This document shows positions 6,092 to 10,388 of a DNA stretch of 10,388 bases, in pieces (position 1 is the stretch's first letter; the number at the start of each line of letters is the position of its first letter). The notes beneath the pieces are model-generated. The model searched no databases, was not told the DNA's origin, and saw nothing but the letters and a program-made list of their open reading frames with translations. The translations under genes were made by a program, and so were the position numbers. This stretch comes from Syntrophomonadaceae bacterium (GTDB taxonomy: Bacteria > Bacillota_D > Dethiobacteria > DTU022): assembly GCA_003562605.1 (NCBI GenBank), contig PWUG01000315.1, forward strand, positions 1-10,388. Direction: 5' to 3'.

Positions 6092-6565
6092 GTGGAAGAA
6101 CAATTAAATTCTGTTTTTGCGTCATATAAGGGGGAAAAGAATGAGCTGATTCCTGTTTTGCAGGATGTCCAGGAGGAGCTCGGTTACCTGCCTGATGAAG
6201 CAATGCGAGAAGTGGCCCGTTTTGTAAGAGTGCCTGAAAGTAAGGTGTTCGGAGTGGCCACTTTTTATGCCCGTTTTCACCTCAAACCCCGGGGCGAGCA
6301 TATTATCCGTCTTTGCTGCGGCACAGCCTGTCACGTACGCGGAGCCAGCAGAGTCGCCGACAGAGTTAAAGATGTCCTCAAGATCGGTGTCGGTGAAACA
6401 ACTGAAGATTTGAAATACACCTACGAAGAAGTTGCCTGTATCGGGGCCTGCGGCCTGGCGCCGGTTATGACCATCGACAAGGAAACTTTCGGTAAGCTCG
6501 ATCCTGACAAAACAAAAAAAATCATTGAAACCTTCAGTGAAATTTCAGAAGGGGGGCAGGCGTAG
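6092..6565 (+). CDS. nuoE: NuoE-like [2Fe-2S] subunit of NAD-linked formate dehydrogenase
   Basis: This is a thioredoxin-fold [2Fe-2S] protein of the complex I 24-kDa family. Such proteins pair with a NuoF-type flavoprotein in soluble NAD-dependent hydrogenases and formate dehydrogenases. The 157-aa product has an N-terminal helical bundle (residues 1-65, with the typical LQDVQEELGYLP and VFGVATFYARF) and the four ligands Cys75, Cys80 (CCGTACHVRG), Cys116 and Cys120 (CIGACGLAP). The GTG start has TAAGGAG at 6076-6082 with 9-nt spacing. It opens the operon nuoE-like / Cys-rich small protein / nuoF-like / fdhA, so its partner is formate dehydrogenase rather than respiratory complex I; no membrane complex I subunits are present. 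The absence of the rest of complex I is seen only within this window. Confidence 0.95.
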   Translation: MEEQLNSVFASYKGEKNELIPVLQDVQEELGYLPDEAMREVARFVRVPESKVFGVATFYARFHLKPRGEHIIRLCCGTACHVRGASRVADRVKDVLKIGVGETTEDLKYTYEEVACIGACGLAPVMTIDKETFGKLDPDKTKKIIETFSEISEGGQA

Positions 6566-6745
6566 GTGGAAAAATTTATCGATCCCTGTTGTGAAAAATG
6601 CTTCAACAGTAAGGAAAAACCGTGTGATCAGTTTGTGGAGTGCTGCCTTGAAGGCCCGCTTTGCCATGAAAGCGAGCCATGCAAAAAAGCGCGTGAAGCA
6701 ATCGTCGACAAATATTCACACAGTTCAGCTTTCCGGGAGCATTAG
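6566..6745 (+). CDS. Small cysteine-rich protein (59 aa, eight Cys) of unknown function inside the formate dehydrogenase operon
   Basis: A GTG codon begins on the very next base after the nuoE-like TAG stop, preceded by AGGGGGG (about 6550-6556) at good distance. The frame runs 59 codons to TAG. The product is hydrophilic and has eight cysteines: 8, 9, 12, 20, 26, 27, 33 and 39 (pattern CCx2C-x7-C-x5-CC-x5-C-x5-C). All lie in the first 40 residues, followed by a charged, probably helical tail. Eight cysteines could ligate two Fe-S clusters or zinc ions, but the spacing is not a standard ferredoxin motif and I do not recognise the family. Position and coupling suggest an extra subunit, an assembly factor or an electron-transfer partner of the formate dehydrogenase. 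Coding is supported by the RBS, immediate coupling, the conserved-looking Cys pattern and the lack of other sense in this gap. Function is unknown. Confidence 0.75.
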   Translation: MEKFIDPCCEKCFNSKEKPCDQFVECCLEGPLCHESEPCKKAREAIVDKYSHSSAFREH

Positions 6746-6789
6746 TTTTAGTCAATAACAACCTACTGATGAAAGGAGAGAGGACCAAC

Positions 6790-8631
6790 GTGTATGAAAA
6801 ACATATTTTGATCTGTGCAGGAACGGGCTGTATTTCATCGGGCGCTCTCGACATACAAAATGTCCTGATCGACGAGCTCAAAAAGCACGGTCTGGAGGAT
6901 AAAGTGCGCATCATTATGTCCGGATGTCACGGCTTCTGCGAAAAAGGGCCGATTTTTATTGTTTACCCCGAAGATGTTTTCTATTGCGAGGTGAAGGCAG
7001 AGGATGTTCCGGAGATAGTGGAAGAATACCTGATAAATGGCAATATGGTAGAACGGCTTCTCTACAAAGACCCTGTTTCCGAAGAGACTGTCATTAGCCA
7101 TGATAAGATCATGTTTTACAGCAAACAGAAGCGTTTGGCCCTGCGTAACTGCGGTGTGATTGACCCTGAAAATATTGATGAATATATTATCCGCGGCGGT
7201 TATATCGGCCTCAAGAATGCATTGCAAATGGAGCCGATGGAAGTGGTTAACGAGGTGAAAAGTTCAGGCCTGCGCGGCAGGGGTGGAGCAGGGTTTCCTA
7301 CCGGGATGAAATGGCAGTTTGGTAACAGTAGTCCCGGAGAAAAAAAATATGTTGTCTGTAATGCCGACGAAGGAGACCCCGGAGCCTTTATGGACCGGAG
7401 TATTCTCGAGGGTGACCCCCATGCGGTTCTAGAAGGCATGCTAATCGCCGGTCAGGCGATCAACTCGGACGAAGGCTATATCTATGTTCGCTCCGAGTAT
7501 CCCCTGGCTATTAAGCGCCTGCGTACCGCTATCGGCCAGGCTGAAAACTATGGAATACTCGGTGAAAACATTTTGGGCTTCGGCTTTAATTTTAAAATAA
7601 AAATCAAAGAAGGAGCAGGCGCTTTTGTGTGTGGAGAAGAGACAGCCCTGCTTTCCTCGATCGAAGGCAAACGCGGTGTTCCCCGTCACCGTCCTCCTTT
7701 TCCCGCTGTCAAGGGACTTTGGGGTAAACCGACGATAATTAATAATGTCGAAACACTTGCCAATGTACCTATAATTATGCGCAGTGGCGCAGAAGAATTT
7801 GCTTCTGTCGGTACAGAAGGCAGTAAGGGTACCAAGGTTTTCGCCCTGACCGGTAAAGTTAACAACACCGGTTTAGTTGAAGTTCCTATGGGCATCTCAA
7901 TTCGTGAAGTTGTTTTTGATATCGGCGGTGGTATCCGTTACGGCAAAAAATTTAAAGCCGCCCAGATTGGAGGACCTTCGGGAGGGTGTATTCCTGATGA
8001 GCATCTCGACCTGCCTATTGATTTCGATTCCCTAACCGCAGCAGGAGCAATGATGGGTTCAGGCGGGCTGGTAGTTGTCGATGAAGATACCTGCATGGTA
8101 GACATGGCCCGTTACTTTTTGAACTTTACTAAAAAAGAATCATGCGGTCAGTGTATTCCCTGCCGCCTCGGTACTACACAGATGTATAACATCCTTGAAG
8201 ATATTACTGAGGGACGGGGGAAACCGGAAGATATTGATCTGCTCGAAGAATTGGCCACAGCGGTTAAGAAAGGTTCGATGTGCGGTCTGGGGCAGACAGC
8301 GCCCAACCCTATTCTGACTACCCTGCGATATTTCCGCGACGAGTATGAAGCTCATGTTATTGAAAAACGCTGTCCGGCCTTAGTCTGTAAAGCTCTGTTG
8401 AAGTACAGTATAGACCCTGAGAAATGTATTGGCTGTCAGCGTTGTATAAAGGCCTGCCCGGTTGATGCCATCAGCGGGGAAAAGAAGGAGCCTCATATTA
8501 TCGACCAGGATATCTGTACCCGGTGCGCAGCCTGCTTTGAGGCCTGTCCGAAGAAGGTTCGTGCTGTGCAGGTTGTCTCTGAGGGACTGCCTGAAACGAA
8601 AGAGTTAGCTGTAAGCAAGGAGGGTAAATAA
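6790..8631 (+). CDS. nuoF: NuoF/HydB-like FMN and NAD(H)-binding subunit of formate dehydrogenase
   Basis: This flavoprotein exchanges electrons with NAD(H). Domains, numbered from GTG 6790 (613 aa), run in this order. First is an N-terminal thioredoxin-like [2Fe-2S] domain with Cys9, Cys14, Cys46 and Cys50. Next is the NuoF core with the FMN/NADH glycine motif RGRGGAGFP (162-170) and GEET (282-285), then SLBB. A [4Fe-4S] site follows with Cys452, Cys455, Cys458 and Cys498. Last is a C-terminal 2x[4Fe-4S] ferredoxin with Cys546/549/552/556 and Cys576/579/582/586. This triple fusion is that of HydB in electron-bifurcating hydrogenases and of NAD-linked formate dehydrogenases. The GTG is preferred because AAAGGAG (6772-6778) lies 11 nt upstream. 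The alternative ATG at 6769 overlaps that site and would add seven residues. The stop overlaps the fdhA start by one base. Whether it bifurcates to ferredoxin cannot be read from sequence. Confidence 0.93.
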   Translation: MYEKHILICAGTGCISSGALDIQNVLIDELKKHGLEDKVRIIMSGCHGFCEKGPIFIVYPEDVFYCEVKAEDVPEIVEEYLINGNMVERLLYKDPVSEETVISHDKIMFYSKQKRLALRNCGVIDPENIDEYIIRGGYIGLKNALQMEPMEVVNEVKSSGLRGRGGAGFPTGMKWQFGNSSPGEKKYVVCNADEGDPGAFMDRSILEGDPHAVLEGMLIAGQAINSDEGYIYVRSEYPLAIKRLRTAIGQAENYGILGENILGFGFNFKIKIKEGAGAFVCGEETALLSSIEGKRGVPRHRPPFPAVKGLWGKPTIINNVETLANVPIIMRSGAEEFASVGTEGSKGTKVFALTGKVNNTGLVEVPMGISIREVVFDIGGGIRYGKKFKAAQIGGPSGGCIPDEHLDLPIDFDSLTAAGAMMGSGGLVVVDEDTCMVDMARYFLNFTKKESCGQCIPCRLGTTQMYNILEDITEGRGKPEDIDLLEELATAVKKGSMCGLGQTAPNPILTTLRYFRDEYEAHVIEKRCPALVCKALLKYSIDPEKCIGCQRCIKACPVDAISGEKKEPHIIDQDICTRCAACFEACPKKVRAVQVVSEGLPETKELAVSKEGK

Positions 8632-10388
8632 TGTCAGAGTTAATCACTCTAACCATAGACGATCTGGAGGTTAAAGCTGCTCCGGGCACCTCTATTTTAA
8701 GGGCGGCCCTGGACAGCGGTATCTATATTCCCCATCTATGCGATCATGTAGATCTAACTTCTGTTGGTATTTGCCGGGTCTGCCTGGTTGAAATCGAGGG
8801 GCGCCGCCCCACGGTTTCCTGCATGACCCCTGTCGAAGAAGGCCTGGTCGTGCGTACTGCCAGTGAGGAATTGGATAAAACCCGCAGGATCAACCTGGAG
8901 TTGTTAGTCCTCAACCACGATTACAATTGCCAGAACTGTGCCAAGAACAGTAAATGCCAACTGCAGGAATTGACCAGATTTATCGGCCTTGATGAAGACC
9001 GAATCAAGGTGATGCGGGAACCCGAACTTACTATGCCTCTGGATGACTCCAACCCTTACTACCTGCGTGATATGAATAAATGTGTTTTATGCGGTATTTG
9101 CGTGCGAACCTGTGAGGAAATCCAGGGCGATGAATGTATCGACTTTACTTTTCGCGGAATTGAAACCAGGATTGGTGTTCTTGGCGATAAGCCAATCATC
9201 GATTCCACCTGTGTAACTTGCGGCGAATGTGTCGTCCGTTGCCCGGTTGGGGCCTTGATCCCCCGGGAGGCTGTTGAGCCTACTTATGAAGTCGAAACGG
9301 TATGCCCCTTCTGCGGCTGTGGCTGCGGCATATTAGTCGGAATCAGGGGCGGCAAAATTGTCAGCTCGGAAGCAGTGGATAAAAGCCCTTCCAGCGGCGG
9401 CAGTCTTTGCGTTAAAGGGCGTTTCGGGCTTGGCTTTGTCAATTCCCCGAAGCGTTTAACTACCCCGCTGATCCGCAAGGAAGGCAAACTGGTAGAAGCG
9501 AGCTGGGAAGAAGCGCTTACCCTCGTGGCGGACAAGCTGGGCCAATATAAAGGTGGTCAGTTTGCCGCTATTGCTTCCGCCAAGTGTTCCGTTGAAGATA
9601 ACTACGTAATTCAGAAATTTACACGGGCAGTGATGGGAACAAACAATATCGATCACTGCGCCCGCCTCTGACACGCTCCCACTGTGGCCGGTCTGGCCAC
9701 AACACTGGGAAGCGGTGCGATGACTAATACCATCGCCGAAATCGGAGACGCCGCTTGTATTATGGCAATTGGCACCAGCACCACTGAAGCGCACCCGATT
9801 GTCGGTTACCAGGTTAAAAAAGCGGTTCGGCAGGGAGCAAAACTAATCGTGGTTAATCCGCAGGAAGTGCCCCTGGTCCGTTTTGCCGATATATTCCTGC
9901 AGATTAAACCGGGGGCTGACGTGGCCCTTTTAATGGGTATGGCCAGGGTGATTATCGAAGAGGGCCTGCACGATCAGAAATATATAGAAGAGCGTTGCGA
10001 GGATTTTGATCAATTTAAGCAGTCTTTGGAAGAATATACGCCTGATTTTGTCAGCGACATAACAGGTGTGCCCTGGGAAAGGATAGTTGATGCTGCCAGG
10101 ATGTATGCTCAAAATAATCCAGCATCAATATTATACTGTATGGGTATTACCCAGCATTCACACGGCACTGACAACGTTATGGCCATCAGCAATCTGGCCT
10201 TGATCACCGGTAATCTTGGCCTTGTTTCCGGCGGGGTTAACCCCCTGCGCGGCCAGAATAATGTCCAGGGCTCCTGCGATATGGGTTCACTGCCTAATGT
10301 TTTTACCGGTTATCAAAAAGTTGAGAATGCTGAAGCCCGTGAGAAGTTTGAGAAAGCCTGGGGGGTCTCCCTGAGCGGAGAGCCGGGC
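8631..10388 (+). CDS. fdhA: Selenocysteine-containing formate dehydrogenase catalytic subunit with NuoG-like N-terminus (partial, C-terminus outside window)
   Basis: This subunit catalyses formate/CO2 interconversion at a Mo- or W-bis-pyranopterin site. The frame gives 586 codons here out of an expected total near 900. The N-terminal NuoG-like part has a [2Fe-2S] site (Cys37, 48, 51, 64), a His-Cys [4Fe-4S] site (His96, Cys100, 103, 109) and two ferredoxin clusters (Cys151/154/157/161 and Cys194/197/200/204). The catalytic domain begins with Cys225, Cys228, Cys232 and Cys260, followed by Lys262. Codon 347 is TGA (9669-9671) in the context ARL-U-HAPTVAGL, aligning with Sec140-His141 of E. coli FdhF (RV-U-HGPSVAGL). 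The frame continues open to the window end with clear FdhF similarity (NPLRGQNNVQG, in which Arg540 matches the active-site Arg). AAGGAGGG (8617-8624) precedes the ATG. Read without Sec it would wrongly end after 346 aa. SelA-D must be encoded elsewhere. Confidence 0.95.
9669..9710 (+). promoter_or_regulatory. Bacterial SECIS element directing Sec insertion at the fdhA UGA
   Basis: Immediately after the UGA, the arms TGTGGCC (9683-9689) and GGCCACA (9695-9701) form a 7-bp stem capped by the loop GGTCT (9690-9694). A lower helix pairs TCCCA (9677-9681) with TGGGA (9706-9710). There are 18 nt between UGA and the loop. From memory, E. coli fdhF has the same spacing and the same GGUCU loop, which SelB recognises. 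The element lies within the coding sequence, as is normal in bacteria. Confidence 0.88.

Noticed and set aside
6525..6758. A 77-aa plus-strand frame over the nuoE-nuoF gap
   Set aside because: It overlaps the end of the nuoE-like gene in another frame, is basic and low in recognisable features, and competes with the GTG-started cysteine-rich frame that has proper coupling and an RBS.
6769..6789. ATG 6769 as start of the NuoF-like protein
   Set aside because: This ATG lies on top of the AAAGGAG site that best serves GTG 6790, and the extra seven residues match nothing typical of the family. It is kept only as an alternative.
6835..7227. A 130-aa minus-strand frame within the NuoF-like gene
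   Set aside because: It is antisense to the conserved Fe-S and flavoprotein domains and has no independent support.
8209..8220. GAGGGACGG inside the NuoF-like gene as a third copy of the palindromic element
   Set aside because: Only the short core matches; the inverted ends are missing and it lies in conserved coding sequence.
9669..9671. Premature stop making fdhA a pseudogene
   Set aside because: The codon is TGA at the known Sec position, it is followed by a fitting SECIS hairpin, and the frame stays intact to the window end.

Overview
The window looks like a chromosomal segment from an anaerobic, moderate-GC member of the Firmicutes (Clostridia-like). This is inferred from strong AGGAGG-type ribosome binding sites, tightly overlapping genes, an Rnf subunit, a molybdenum hydroxylase, a bacterial ferritin and a selenocysteine-containing formate dehydrogenase (FDH) with NADH-dehydrogenase-type partners. 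The lifestyle that fits is acetogenic, syntrophic or amino-acid/purine-fermenting. No species can be named from the sequence alone.

Layout. (1) 1-761, minus strand: the N-terminal part of rnfD, a membrane subunit of the ferredoxin:NAD+ oxidoreductase Rnf, cut by the window edge and reading away from the rest. (2) 906-4557, plus strand: a three-gene operon with ATGA overlaps encoding the Mo-cofactor, FAD and 2x[2Fe-2S] subunits of a xanthine-dehydrogenase-family hydroxylase. (3) 4555-4626: two exact tandem copies of a 32-nt palindromic element. (4) 4646-5188, plus: a DUF2284 cysteine-rich protein whose reading frame has no ATG, GTG or TTG at its beginning and probably starts at ATT. (5) 5249-5755, minus: ferritin, with its own promoter and terminator. 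(6) 5756-6091: a palindrome-rich intergenic region. (7) 6092 to the window end, plus: nuoE-like, a previously uncalled 59-aa protein with eight cysteines, nuoF-like, and fdhA. The fdhA frame reads through an in-frame TGA as selenocysteine.

How the genes work together. The last operon encodes a soluble NAD-linked, possibly electron-bifurcating, formate dehydrogenase. FdhA oxidises formate or reduces CO2 at the Mo/W-Sec site, and electrons run through its NuoG-like Fe-S chain to the FMN/NAD-binding NuoF-like subunit and the NuoE-like [2Fe-2S] protein. Rnf links ferredoxin and NADH to the ion gradient, so the two machines would share NADH and possibly ferredoxin pools. The molybdenum hydroxylase is a further cytoplasmic redox enzyme; its substrate is not determined here.

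The points most worth following up are the Sec codon with a well-placed SECIS hairpin, the eight-cysteine micro-protein inside the FDH operon, the ATT start, and the duplicated palindromic element.
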